Assembly (NCBI GenBank): GCA_938038825.1
Contig: CALHST010000174.1
Location: forward strand, 1-22,967
Length of the DNA: 22,967 nt
Origin: an uncultured Paracoccaceae bacterium
Lineage (GTDB): Bacteria > Pseudomonadota > Alphaproteobacteria > Rhodobacterales > Rhodobacteraceae
Reading direction: 5' to 3'
In this document: piece by piece, positions 12,746 to 20,688 of the stretch
Layout: the number at the start of each line of letters is the position of its first letter
Numbering within the stretch: position 1 is the stretch's first letter
Position numbers and translations under genes: made by a program
Notes under the pieces: generated by a model
Told to the model about the DNA's origin: nothing
Database searches by the model: none
Seen by the model: the letters and a program-made list of their open reading frames with translations, nothing else

Positions 12746-14446
12746 GTGACAGTCATGAGCAATTCTTCCAAGCGAGACGGCGATATATCACGTTTGCATC
12801 CTGCCATTCGGACCAAGGTCAAAAAGATCCGCGATCAGCTGCAAAAAGAAAAAATCCCCTTTGAAGTGTTCGAGGCATTCCGCACTCCGGAACGTCAGGC
12901 CAACCTTTGGGCCAAAGGACGTACCAAGCCAGGCCATAAAGTCACTTGGGTCAATTCGTGGAAATCGATCCATCAATATGGGCTGGCTGTGGATTTTGTT
13001 TTGAAGATCAATGGTCAGTGGAGCTGGGATGATCAAGGTGCGGAAGCCAAGTATTGGACGCGCATGCACGAATTGGCGGACGAACATGGCATGACGCCGA
13101 TTTTCAACAAGGCCGGTAAGCTTATTGAAAAACCGCATATCCAGATCAAGGGTATGACCAGCACTGAGTTGTACAAAGGGAATTACCCTGAAGGTGATGC
13201 GATTTGGGCGGAACATCTTGGCGAGCTGATCGATAATTGGGATGGGCCGATTGCGCCCCCGCCAAAACCAAGTCTGGCGCCAGAAAGGCCGCCTGTTGAT
13301 GACACCATGATGGCCGAATTGGAGGCGACTGTCAGCACTTCGGGTGGGTCGGGACATGGTCAGCCCATGGGCGCAGTTGAACCCATGGGTCTTTCCGAAG
13401 CTGATGCACGGTTCCAGCGGTTCCATAGCTTTATCAAACGTTGGGAAGGCGGTTTCGTTAACCATCCGCAGGACAATGGCCGGGCCACCAATATGGGCAT
13501 CACGATTGCCACCTTGGCGGCTTGGCGGGGGACAGATGTGACTGTGGCAGATGTGAAAAACTTGTCTCGAGAAGAAGCAGACACAATTTTCCGCACGAAT
13601 TACTTTGCAAAGACCCGATGCGGGGAATTGCCCGACAGAACCGCGATGGTGGTGTACAATGCTTCGGTTCTGCATGGCCCAAAGCGCGCGATTATGTTCC
13701 TGCAATCGGCTTTTAACGATTTGGGCATGATGGCGGACGGTATCCCGCTTGAAGTGGATGGGATTTTGGGATCCATCACAATGGCCGGCGCAAAACAAAC
13801 GGATGCGCAGGTGTTGTCTGACAAGTTCATGGATCTTCAAGAGGCGTATTTCCACGGCCACGAAGACTTTGCGCATTTCGGTGCAGGATGGTTGAACCGT
13901 ATGGCCGCCCTTCGGGAATTTGTGAATGAACTGCCACTAGGAGCGGGCCTGCGCCCGAAAACAGTTATGAAGATCAGCAATGGTATTTTCGACAATGTCG
14001 ACGCGGGTGATATTATAAAAACAGGAGTCAGAGGTGTTGTCGGGGGGCGCAGGGCTTTGGCCGTTGCGCTTATCAAAGAGCTGCTGGATGACGACAGCAA
14101 GGATCGTGATGTCAAAGATATCCTAAAAGAGGCCGTGGTTGATAAAGCCAAGGACACAGTTGTGGAACATCTTCCTGTTGGGCCTCAACCGCTCACGCCG
14201 GTCAATGCAGCGCTTGGCGAAAGCATTGGACGCGCCTTGGACGGCAAGAAATCCGCGGGCGGCGTCATCGGATTGCTTGCAACGGCTTTGGTCCCCGCGT
14301 TGGGGGCAGAAACCAATGGGCTTGTTACTTGGGTTGTCGATAACCAAGCAAGCATCCTGACTGTGTTGTCTGTGTTCACGGGCTGGGGGTTCTTGGGAAA
14401 AATCGACAAGGCGATTTCCACGCTGGGTGTCGCAAGCAAACGATAA
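12746..14446 (+). CDS. two-enzyme peptidoglycan hydrolase: M15 peptidase plus GH108 muramidase plus hydrophobic C-terminus
   Basis: A 566-residue modular cell-wall hydrolase. Residues about 15-135 are an M15-type zinc peptidase (AFRTPERQANLWAKGRT; ligands H76 and D83 in HQYGLAVD, H131 in KPHIQ). A Pro-rich linker follows (about 165-180). Residues about 225-395 are a GH108 N-acetylmuramidase with catalytic E234 in WEGGFVNHP, the ATNMGIT motif, and a peptidoglycan-binding second part. The last 60 residues hold two hydrophobic stretches (GGVIGLLATALVPALGA and the ILTVLSVFTGWGFLG region) that look membrane-associated and perhaps holin-like. Phage and gene-transfer-agent lysins use these domains, but no phage genes are adjacent. 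There is no N-terminal signal peptide. GTG 12746 lies 4 nt and ATG 12755 13 nt after AAGGAG, so the start is ambiguous by three codons. A strong terminator follows. Confidence 0.82.
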   Translation: MTVMSNSSKRDGDISRLHPAIRTKVKKIRDQLQKEKIPFEVFEAFRTPERQANLWAKGRTKPGHKVTWVNSWKSIHQYGLAVDFVLKINGQWSWDDQGAEAKYWTRMHELADEHGMTPIFNKAGKLIEKPHIQIKGMTSTELYKGNYPEGDAIWAEHLGELIDNWDGPIAPPPKPSLAPERPPVDDTMMAELEATVSTSGGSGHGQPMGAVEPMGLSEADARFQRFHSFIKRWEGGFVNHPQDNGRATNMGITIATLAAWRGTDVTVADVKNLSREEADTIFRTNYFAKTRCGELPDRTAMVVYNASVLHGPKRAIMFLQSAFNDLGMMADGIPLEVDGILGSITMAGAKQTDAQVLSDKFMDLQEAYFHGHEDFAHFGAGWLNRMAALREFVNELPLGAGLRPKTVMKISNGIFDNVDAGDIIKTGVRGVVGGRRALAVALIKELLDDDSKDRDVKDILKEAVVDKAKDTVVEHLPVGPQPLTPVNAALGESIGRALDGKKSAGGVIGLLATALVPALGAETNGLVTWVVDNQASILTVLSVFTGWGFLGKIDKAISTLGVASKR

Positions 14447-14502
14447 CCAGGCCTAGGTTCCAGTCAGATGTTCTGATCTTGGAAACCGTGATGTTTTTCG
14501 AA

Positions 14503-14535
14503 CCGCGCCCTTGAGAAAAAGGGCGCGGTATTTTT
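14503..14535 (+). terminator. strong intrinsic terminator after the lysin gene
   Basis: A perfect 10-bp stem, CCGCGCCCTT (14503-14512) and AAGGGCGCGG (14519-14528), with a 6-nt loop is followed by TATTTTT. It lies 56 bases after the lysin stop and isolates that gene from the next one. Confidence 0.92.
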
Positions 14536-14679
14536 GTGGGAAATTGGAAAAGTAACCTAATATCAAAGGTATTCTCATACATGTCACCCCATACGTGATG
14601 TGGCGTGGATAACTTACACGTCACAAAGTTTTCACAATGCCTACTTGTTTGGCGCAAAATATGTGGCAAAGTTCATTTT

Positions 14680-15057
14680 ATGAGCAAAATAAAAACAATG
14701 ATATTCGGGATTGTCAGTGCACTACTGACTGCATCCTTTGTGGTCGCTGCTCCTTTGTATGAAACCTTTGCGATATGCACAGGTCGGTTTTCCGCAGAAT
14801 TGGAACACGCCTGGCTCATGGGTTCTGAAAGCTCAGAGGTGGAAAGCCGCCATTCCGTCTTCATCACATTGTTGGAAGCCGCGACACCGGATGAGTTGCA
14901 AACCAATGCGTTGTCTTTGCGCATTGATGCAAAAGCCGCCCATTCCCAGATTCTGTCGCAAGCGGTGTTTGCTGCGGACGTCCCAAAAATGCGATGGGCT
15001 GCGCAGCGCGCAAAAATCGGGCGTGATAGCTGCACGAATTTGCTGCTGGATAGCTGA
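14680..15057 (+). CDS. small exported protein of unknown function with two cysteines
   Basis: A 125-residue protein I do not recognise. It starts with a Lys-containing n-region and a hydrophobic stretch (IFGIVSALLTASFVVAA) that reads as a Sec signal peptide with cleavage after about residue 24. The mature part is mostly predicted helical and has exactly two cysteines, C33 (FAICTGRFSAE) and C118 (GRDSCTNLL), near its two ends, which could form one periplasmic disulfide. The ATG at 14680 is chosen because the signal peptide begins there. The in-frame reading can be extended to 14605, but the extra residues are not signal-like. No strong ribosome binding site is visible. It is monocistronic, between the lysin terminator and the urt promoter region. 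Confidence 0.65.
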   Translation: MSKIKTMIFGIVSALLTASFVVAAPLYETFAICTGRFSAELEHAWLMGSESSEVESRHSVFITLLEAATPDELQTNALSLRIDAKAAHSQILSQAVFAADVPKMRWAAQRAKIGRDSCTNLLLDS

Positions 15058-15372
15058 CTTGCACCGAATTGCCAAAAATTGAGACTCTATTTGGTGCAAT
15101 TATTGTGCACATTTTTGGGTTTCGATGAAACTTTCAGCAAGCTTGCCCGGTAATCTCGCGAAGTACACCATCAAACCTGCCGTACTGCTCAATTCCGCGC
15201 CATAGCTATCTGCACGGGGCCGCTCGGTCTTGAATTGATGTGCGATGATGCAGGTGTAGGACCCTTACGCACCATCGCACGACGCAACATAACACTGCGT
15301 AAGACGCATATGGCATCGGTTTGGTGCTATGCGCAATCGTCTTGCGCGACACGCACAGGGGAATTACTCGTG
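15058..15372. other. 315-bp leader region upstream of urtA
   Basis: I see no gene in this region. It contains an inverted repeat just after the preceding stop, TTGCACC (15059-15065) and GGTGCAA (15093-15099), a palindromic GTGCAC at 15105-15110, a widely spaced TTACGC/GCGTAA pair around 15270-15300, and a tight palindrome just before urtA. The TGCACC/GGTGCA halves resemble NtrC half-sites but are 27 bp apart, too far for one canonical site. No good sigma54 -24/-12 element was found. Nitrogen control is likely for a urea transporter but is not demonstrated here. Confidence 0.45.
15331..15347. promoter_or_regulatory. GCGCAA-N5-TTGCGC palindrome upstream of urtA
   Basis: A perfect 6-bp inverted repeat (15331-15336 and 15342-15347) with a 5-bp centre ends 25 bases before the urtA ATG. 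The symmetry and size fit a dimeric regulator's site overlapping the leader or a small mRNA hairpin near the ribosome binding site. The regulator is unknown. Confidence 0.3.
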
Positions 15373-16650
15373 ATGTCCAAACACCTTCTTTCTACTACAG
15401 CTGCCGCAGTTCTATTGAGCGCATCCGCCGCATTGGCGTGTGACGCGCCGATCAAAGTTGGGGTGCTGCATTCATTGTCCGGCACAATGGCGATTTCCGA
15501 AACCACGCTGAAAGACACGATGGAAATGCTTGTCGAACAGCAGAACGCTGCAGGCGGTGTTCTGGGATGTGAGCTGGAAGCCGTTGTTGTTGACCCGGCC
15601 TCTGATTGGCCATTGTTTGCTGAAAAAGCGCGCGAATTGCTGACCGTACATGACGTTGACGTGATCTTTGGCAACTGGACATCGGTGTCCCGCAAATCTG
15701 TTCTGCCTGTCATCGAAGAGCTGAACGGCCTGCTGTTCTACCCTGTTCAGTATGAGGGCGAAGAAAGCTCCAAAAACGTGTTCTACACAGGGGCGGCCCC
15801 CAATCAGCAAGCGATCCCAGCGACGGATTACTTCCTGGAAGAGCTGGAAGTTGAAAAATTCGCGCTGCTCGGGACAGACTATGTCTATCCGCGGACAACG
15901 AACAACATTCTTGAAAGCTATCTGAAAGAAAAAGGTATCGCAGCTGACGATATCTTTGTGAACTACACACCTTTTGGTCACTCTGACTGGTCCAAGATCG
16001 TAGCCGATGTTGTCGCATTGGGTGCTGACGGTAAAAAAGTCGGCGTGATCTCTACGATCAACGGTGACGCAAACGTTGGCTTTTACAAAGAGCTGGCGGC
16101 TGCTGGTATCTCGGCCGACGACATTCCAGTGGTTGCGTTCTCGGTGGGTGAAGAAGAACTGGCCGGTCTGGACCCATCCAATTTGGTCGGTCACTTGGCG
16201 GCTTGGAACTACTTCCAATCTGCGGAATCCGATGCCAACGAAGCATGGGTTGAATCATGGAAAGCCCGGATGGGTGAAGAGCGTGTGACCAACGATCCAA
16301 TGGAAGCACATTACATCGGCTTTAACATGTGGGTGAACGCAGCCACAGCAGCGGGCACAACAGACGTGGATGCGGTGCGCACTGCGATGTACGGTCAAGA
16401 GTTTCCGAACCTGACAGGCGGTACAGCCGTGATGCTGCCAAACCACCACTTGGCCAAGCCGGTTCTGATTGGCGAAATCCAGGAAGATGGTCAGTTCGAT
16501 ATCATCTCGCAGACAACAGAAGTTCCGGGCGATGCATGGACAGACTTCCTGCCAGAGTCGGCGGTTCTGAAGTCTGATTGGAAAGACCTTGGTTGCGGGA
16601 TGTACAACACATCCACAAGCAGCTGCGTACAGATCAAATCCAACTACTGA
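15373..16650 (+). CDS. urtA: urea ABC transporter, periplasmic substrate-binding protein UrtA
   Basis: A 425-residue type I periplasmic binding protein. A signal peptide (MSKHLLSTTAAAVLLSAS then ALA before C) is cut near residue 22. The cysteine after ALA lacks a leucine at -3, so it is not a clear lipobox. Mature-region signatures are those of UrtA: KVGVLHSLSGTMAISE, VVDPASDWPLFAEKAREL, WTSVSRKSVLPVIEELNGLL, FYPVQYEGEESSKNVFY and TGAAPNQQAIPA. It captures urea (or short-chain amides) in the periplasm and delivers it to UrtBC. ATG 15373 follows a GTG at 15370, and AGGGG lies 8 nt before the GTG, so either may initiate. A 9-bp hairpin follows the stop. Confidence 0.95.
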   Translation: MSKHLLSTTAAAVLLSASAALACDAPIKVGVLHSLSGTMAISETTLKDTMEMLVEQQNAAGGVLGCELEAVVVDPASDWPLFAEKARELLTVHDVDVIFGNWTSVSRKSVLPVIEELNGLLFYPVQYEGEESSKNVFYTGAAPNQQAIPATDYFLEELEVEKFALLGTDYVYPRTTNNILESYLKEKGIAADDIFVNYTPFGHSDWSKIVADVVALGADGKKVGVISTINGDANVGFYKELAAAGISADDIPVVAFSVGEEELAGLDPSNLVGHLAAWNYFQSAESDANEAWVESWKARMGEERVTNDPMEAHYIGFNMWVNAATAAGTTDVDAVRTAMYGQEFPNLTGGTAVMLPNHHLAKPVLIGEIQEDGQFDIISQTTEVPGDAWTDFLPESAVLKSDWKDLGCGMYNTSTSSCVQIKSNY

Positions 16651-16665
16651 TCTGATTTAACGATA

Positions 16666-16697
16666 CCCGGGTGCGTGTCCTCCCTCATGCACCCGGG
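16666..16697 (+). repeat. 9-bp stem-loop between urtA and urtB
   Basis: CCCGGGTGC (16666-16674) and GCACCCGGG (16689-16697) pair perfectly around a 14-nt loop, 15 bases after the urtA stop and 23 before the urtB ATG. No T-run follows. Such stem-loops after binding-protein genes commonly protect the 5' part of the mRNA or cause partial read-through, giving more binding protein than membrane components. Confidence 0.7.
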
Positions 16698-16720
16698 AAC
16701 GTCTTTTGAAAGTTTTCCGA

Positions 16721-18685
16721 ATGGTCCGCTTCTTCTGTCTTTGGCTTTTGGCGCTTTGTGGGTTGCTGCCACTTCAGCCCATTCAAGCACAATCCGTCGA
16801 CGCGCCGATCCAGCAACTTTTGCAGACCCACGGCGAGATCATCGCAAAGTCCTCGCGCAAAAGTATTGGCCCAGCAATCGACGCCTTGGCGGGGTCGGGA
16901 TTGCCCGAAGCACAAGTTGTGCTGCAGCGCTGGCAAGACAAAGAAATGTGGGTCGGCAAAGACACCGGGCTATTTGTTTTTGGGGACAAAGACGGCAAAG
17001 AGCTGTTGGCCACAGATGTCGCGGATGGGTCCACGCTGGGGCCGTTCGTTGCGAAAGACTTCAAACAATTAAAACCCAACAGCGGCATCCGTGGCATGAT
17101 CGCGGCTGCATTGGTGCAATTCCAACTGTCCAACCCGGATCCAATCGTGCGCCTTACGGCTCTGTCCGCAATTGAACGGGATGCCGAGGCCTCACATCTG
17201 ACGGCGTTGCGCGCGTCCATTGACGGCGAGCCAAACGCTGACATTCTAGCCCGCAAAACCCGATTAGAGCGCTTGCTCACCATTCAATTTGCGGAAGATG
17301 ACGTCGAGCGCATCGCCGCAATCAAAGGCTTTGATGGCGATTTAGGTGTCGACGTGCGCGCGGCCCTGAATCCCCTGGCTACAACGCAAATCGTGGCATC
17401 TGACACACCGCTGACCGGTTCTGATATTCGCGGCATCATCGCACCGGGCTCTGATGGTTTTTCTGAAACAGACGCTTATGCACTTCTGGTCGCTGACGAC
17501 AAAGCCAAGCCCATCATCGATCCCGAAGATCAAAAACAGATTTTGGTCGCAAATATTAATGGCGGTTCTGTTGCGGGCTTCCCTGTCTCAACGCTTGATA
17601 CACAGATCGCACGCGATGAAGCCTATGCCGCCCTCGCCGCTGCAGGTCGGGCAGACCCGGTCGCCACGCAGGCGGAAACTGCAACGATTCTCGCAGGATT
17701 TACCTTTTACGAACGGTATATTGGCGCACCGCCTAACGTCGCGCTTGCTGCCGTAGCAGTGCTGTCCAACATCGAAAATAAAGTCGCTGTCAATCAGGCT
17801 GTGGATTTGGGGCTGGACGCGTTGTCCTTGGCGTCAATCTACTTCCTTGCGGCCATCGGTCTTGCCATCACCTTTGGGGTGATGGGCGTGATCAACATGG
17901 CGCATGGCGAATTCATCATGATGGGCGCCTATACGGGTTACGTTGTGCAGCTCTTTGTGCCGGACTACACACTGTCGATCATTCTTGCCATTCCATTGGC
18001 CTTTGCTGTGACTTTTGCGGCCGGCGTTGCGATGGAACGCTTGGTGATCCGCTGGCTCTACCATCGTCCCCTGGAAACTCTGCTCGCAACCTTTGGCGTG
18101 TCTATTGCCCTGCAACAAATCGCCAAGAACATCTTTGGCACGCAAGCGCGCCCCCTGACTGCGCCGGGCTGGCTTGATGGGTCACTGATTATCAATGATA
18201 TCGTGCAGATCAGCTATATTCGTATTGCTATCTTTATCCTTGCTCTGCTGTTCCTGGCCCTCTTCCTGATCGTCATGAATCGCACAAGGCTGGGGCTTGA
18301 AGTTCGCGCAGTCACACAAAACCCCCGGATGGCGGCTTCGATGGGCATCAACCCGGACAAAATCAACATGCTGACCTTCGGCTTTGGCTCTGGAATCGCG
18401 GGCATTGCCGGTGTAGCCATTGGTCTTTACGCCAAAGTCACTTCGGAAATGGGCGCCGATTATATCGTGCAAAGCTTTATGACGGTTGTTGTCGGCGGCG
18501 TTGGCAATATCTGGGGCACACTGTTAGGTGCCACCATGGTTGGCTCTTTGCAAAAAGGCATCGAATGGCTGAACCCGTCCAACACACTGGCGGCGCAGAC
18601 CTATATGATCCTCTTTATCATCCTCTTCATTCAATTCCGGCCCCGGGGCATCATTGCCCTCAAAGGTCGCGCGGCGGAGGCATAA
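16721..18685 (+). CDS. urtB: urea ABC transporter permease UrtB
   Basis: A 654-residue permease with a normal UrtB layout: a signal-like hydrophobic start (FFCLWLLALCGLLPL, cleavage near IQAQS), a soluble, presumably periplasmic region of about 340 residues, then a LivH-type membrane domain from about residue 365 (LASIYFLAAIGLAITFGVMGVINMAHGEFIMMGAY). The EAA-like cytoplasmic loop RAVTQNPRMAASMGIN precedes the last helices. It forms the transmembrane channel with UrtC. The ATG at 16721 begins the signal-like segment directly. A TTG at 16706 would add five residues, and neither has a strong ribosome binding site, which fits lower expression than urtA. The soluble N-terminal part is typical of urea-type transporters and its role is not established. 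Confidence 0.95.
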   Translation: MVRFFCLWLLALCGLLPLQPIQAQSVDAPIQQLLQTHGEIIAKSSRKSIGPAIDALAGSGLPEAQVVLQRWQDKEMWVGKDTGLFVFGDKDGKELLATDVADGSTLGPFVAKDFKQLKPNSGIRGMIAAALVQFQLSNPDPIVRLTALSAIERDAEASHLTALRASIDGEPNADILARKTRLERLLTIQFAEDDVERIAAIKGFDGDLGVDVRAALNPLATTQIVASDTPLTGSDIRGIIAPGSDGFSETDAYALLVADDKAKPIIDPEDQKQILVANINGGSVAGFPVSTLDTQIARDEAYAALAAAGRADPVATQAETATILAGFTFYERYIGAPPNVALAAVAVLSNIENKVAVNQAVDLGLDALSLASIYFLAAIGLAITFGVMGVINMAHGEFIMMGAYTGYVVQLFVPDYTLSIILAIPLAFAVTFAAGVAMERLVIRWLYHRPLETLLATFGVSIALQQIAKNIFGTQARPLTAPGWLDGSLIINDIVQISYIRIAIFILALLFLALFLIVMNRTRLGLEVRAVTQNPRMAASMGINPDKINMLTFGFGSGIAGIAGVAIGLYAKVTSEMGADYIVQSFMTVVVGGVGNIWGTLLGATMVGSLQKGIEWLNPSNTLAAQTYMILFIILFIQFRPRGIIALKGRAAEA

Positions 18686-18688
18686 ATC

Positions 18689-19951
18689 ATGCCTAAAGAT
18701 GCGACATCTTCTTTTGGTGAAAAATACCTCGGGGGGTCTGGGGGGCTGGCCCCCCAGTCGGTCGGCGCCAAAGGCGTCGAAACCACATTCATTGCGAAAC
18801 ACCCCTCTGTCCTGATTTTTCTGGCCTGCCTTGCGGTCTTCACAATCGGCGTCACAATCCTCGCCGAAGGCTTCGGCATTGGCGTAATTTCTACCAGCTT
18901 TGTTAAAACCTTGGGCAAAACACTTTGCCTTTGTCTTGTCGCTTTGGCGATGGATCTGGTTTGGGGCTATTGCGGCATTCTCAGCCTTGGCCATATGGCC
19001 TTTTTTGGCATAGGCGGCTACGCGATTGGCATGTGGCTGATGTATGCGCGCACGGAACTGATTGTGCTGTCCAGCCTCGCGAACGCGCCGTTGCCACCAA
19101 CACCGGACGAGATCACAAATGGTATCGCGACCCAAATCTTTGGCGTCGTCGGCGCGTCAGAATTCCCCCCGATCTGGGCCTTCGCACATTCACTTTCTTT
19201 GCAACTTGCTGCCGTCGTGATTGTCCCAGGCTTGCTTGCGCTGGTCTTTGGATGGCTGGCCTTCCGTTCACGCGTCACAGGTGTCTACCTTTCGATCCTA
19301 ACCCAAGCCATGACTCTCGCGCTTGCATTATACCTGTTTCAGAATGACAGCGGATTGCGGGGCAATAATGGCCTTTCAGGTTTGCAAAACTTGCCGGGTT
19401 TGGATGATGTCCCGCAATCTGCAGTGTCTTTGTGGTTTTTCTGGGCTTCGGCACTTGCACTTGGGGCCGGGTATCTTGTCTGTACTTGGGTTGTGTCAGG
19501 CAAATTCGGATCGGTCATACGGGCAATTCGGGATGACGAAGCGCGGGTTCGGTTTCTGGGCTACTCGGTCGAGACGTACAAACTCTTCATCTTCACGCTT
19601 ACGGCCATCCTCGCCGCAATTGCCGGGGCGCTGTACTATCCACAAGCCGGCATCATCAATCCGGCAGAGATCGCGCCCATCGCATCCATCTATTTGGCTG
19701 TTTGGGTGGCGATCGGGGGGCGGGGGCGTCTTTACGGGGCCGTGATCGGGGCCGCTTTTGTGTCGCTTTTGTCGACATGGTTCACGGGTGGACAAGCGCC
19801 TGACATCAACATCGCAGGTGTGACCATCCAATGGGTGGACTGGTGGACAGTGCTCCTTGGTTTGTCTTTTGTATTTGTCACCCTGTTCGCGCCCAAAGGG
19901 ATCGGCGGTTTGTTTGACTTAATCCCGCGCCGCAAGGGAGAGACCTCATGA
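18689..19951 (+). CDS. urtC: urea ABC transporter permease UrtC
   Basis: A 420-residue LivM-type permease. After an unusual N-terminus, hydrophobic segments follow (VLIFLACLAVFTIGVTILAE; LCLCLVALAMDLVWGYCGIL) with the family motif GILSLGHMAFFGIGGYA, and later RAIRDDEARVRFLGY, the coupling loop toward the ATPases. It pairs with UrtB. ATG 18689 starts three bases after the urtB stop, with GGCGGAGG upstream. Residues about 7-25 are encoded by a dispersed GC-rich hairpin element and are rich in Gly (KYLGGSGGLAPQSVGA), so the N-terminal tail is not ancestral transporter sequence. No alternative ATG or GTG exists before the first conserved membrane segment, so the repeat must be translated. The 3' end overlaps urtD by ATGA. 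Confidence 0.94.
   Translation: MPKDATSSFGEKYLGGSGGLAPQSVGAKGVETTFIAKHPSVLIFLACLAVFTIGVTILAEGFGIGVISTSFVKTLGKTLCLCLVALAMDLVWGYCGILSLGHMAFFGIGGYAIGMWLMYARTELIVLSSLANAPLPPTPDEITNGIATQIFGVVGASEFPPIWAFAHSLSLQLAAVVIVPGLLALVFGWLAFRSRVTGVYLSILTQAMTLALALYLFQNDSGLRGNNGLSGLQNLPGLDDVPQSAVSLWFFWASALALGAGYLVCTWVVSGKFGSVIRAIRDDEARVRFLGYSVETYKLFIFTLTAILAAIAGALYYPQAGIINPAEIAPIASIYLAVWVAIGGRGRLYGAVIGAAFVSLLSTWFTGGQAPDINIAGVTIQWVDWWTVLLGLSFVFVTLFAPKGIGGLFDLIPRRKGETS
18709..18757 (+). repeat. dispersed hairpin element embedded in the urtC coding region
   Basis: A 24-bp leader ending in AAAAATACCTCGG (18709-18732) matches the intergenic element at 12399 at 19 of 24 positions. It is followed by a perfect 8-bp stem CTGGGGGG (18738-18745) and CCCCCCAG (18750-18757) with a 4-nt loop. 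The element keeps the urtC frame open and is translated as a Gly-rich stretch near the N-terminus. Confidence 0.72.
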
Positions 19952-20688
19952 GCGCGCTTTTGGAAGTGTCTGGTGTGTCGAAATCCTTTGACGGGTTTAA
20001 GGCGATCAACAATCTGAATTTCTCGATTGGCGAGGCTGAATTGCGCGCGGTCATCGGGCCCAATGGGGCTGGCAAAACCACCTTTATGGATATCGTCACG
20101 GGCAAGACACGCCCAGACGAAGGTCGCGTCATTTGGGGCGAAAAATCCCGATCCTTGTTGAAGATGTCCGAAAGCCGGATTGCCCAAGAAGGTATCGGTC
20201 GCAAATTCCAGCGCCCGACGATTTTTGAAGATCAAAGCGTTGCGGACAATTTGATGTTGGCGCTGCGCAAAGACCGCAACCCGCTGAAAGTTTTGTTTTT
20301 CACCCCATCAGAGGCTGATCACAACCGTGTGGCTACGCTGGCTGGCGATGTTGGATTGGCGGACAGTCTGGACCGCAAAGCAGGCGAACTTAGCCACGGT
20401 CAAAAGCAGTGGCTGGAAATCGGGATGCTGCTTGCGCAGGAACCCAAATTATTGCTCGTGGATGAACCGGCCGCTGGTATGACCCCGGCCGAACGGGAAC
20501 ACACCACAGATCTGCTGGTCGAGGCCGCCAAGACACGGGCGGTGGTTGTCGTGGAACATGACATGGAATTTGTCCGTCGTCTGAATTGCCGCGTGACGGT
20601 GCTGCATGAAGGTTCGGTTCTCGCCGAAGGATCGATTGACCATGTCACGTCCGATGAAAAAGTGATTGAGGTGTATCTTGGCCGCTAA
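19948..20688 (+). CDS. urtD: urea ABC transporter ATP-binding protein UrtD
   Basis: A 246-residue LivG-type ABC ATPase. Walker A is GPNGAGKTT (37-45), the Q-loop region includes GIGRKFQRPTIFEDQSVADNL, the signature is LSHGQ (148-152), and Walker B is LLLVDEP (D172, E173) followed by AAGMTPAERE. The H-loop histidine is in VVVEHDMEF. The RKFQRPTIFE segment and the LSHGQKQWLEIGMLL string are typical of UrtD. It powers urea import together with UrtE on the cytoplasmic face of UrtBC. The ATG overlaps the urtC stop by four bases (ATGA), with GGGAGAG upstream, so translation is coupled. Its 3' end overlaps the urtE start by eleven bases. Confidence 0.95.
   Translation: MSALLEVSGVSKSFDGFKAINNLNFSIGEAELRAVIGPNGAGKTTFMDIVTGKTRPDEGRVIWGEKSRSLLKMSESRIAQEGIGRKFQRPTIFEDQSVADNLMLALRKDRNPLKVLFFTPSEADHNRVATLAGDVGLADSLDRKAGELSHGQKQWLEIGMLLAQEPKLLLVDEPAAGMTPAEREHTTDLLVEAAKTRAVVVVEHDMEFVRRLNCRVTVLHEGSVLAEGSIDHVTSDEKVIEVYLGR

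Noticed and set aside
12788..13876. Long 362-codon reverse-strand frame opposite the lysin
   Set aside because: It is antisense to a gene with clear M15 and GH108 motifs. The translation is rich in Cys, His and Arg with no domain, as expected for a shadow frame.
12746..14446. Prophage or gene-transfer-agent cluster around the lysin
   Set aside because: No capsid, tail, terminase, integrase or att-like repeat is present in the flanking sequence.
15095..15105. TGCAATTATTG shared with the boxC promoter region
   Set aside because: A single shared 11-mer in 23 kb is expected by chance, and urtA control by BoxR makes no biological sense.
15310..15340. Possible sigma54 promoter (TGGCAT and TTGGTGC) before urtA
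   Set aside because: The GG and GC dinucleotides are two bases off the required 12-base spacing in either alignment.
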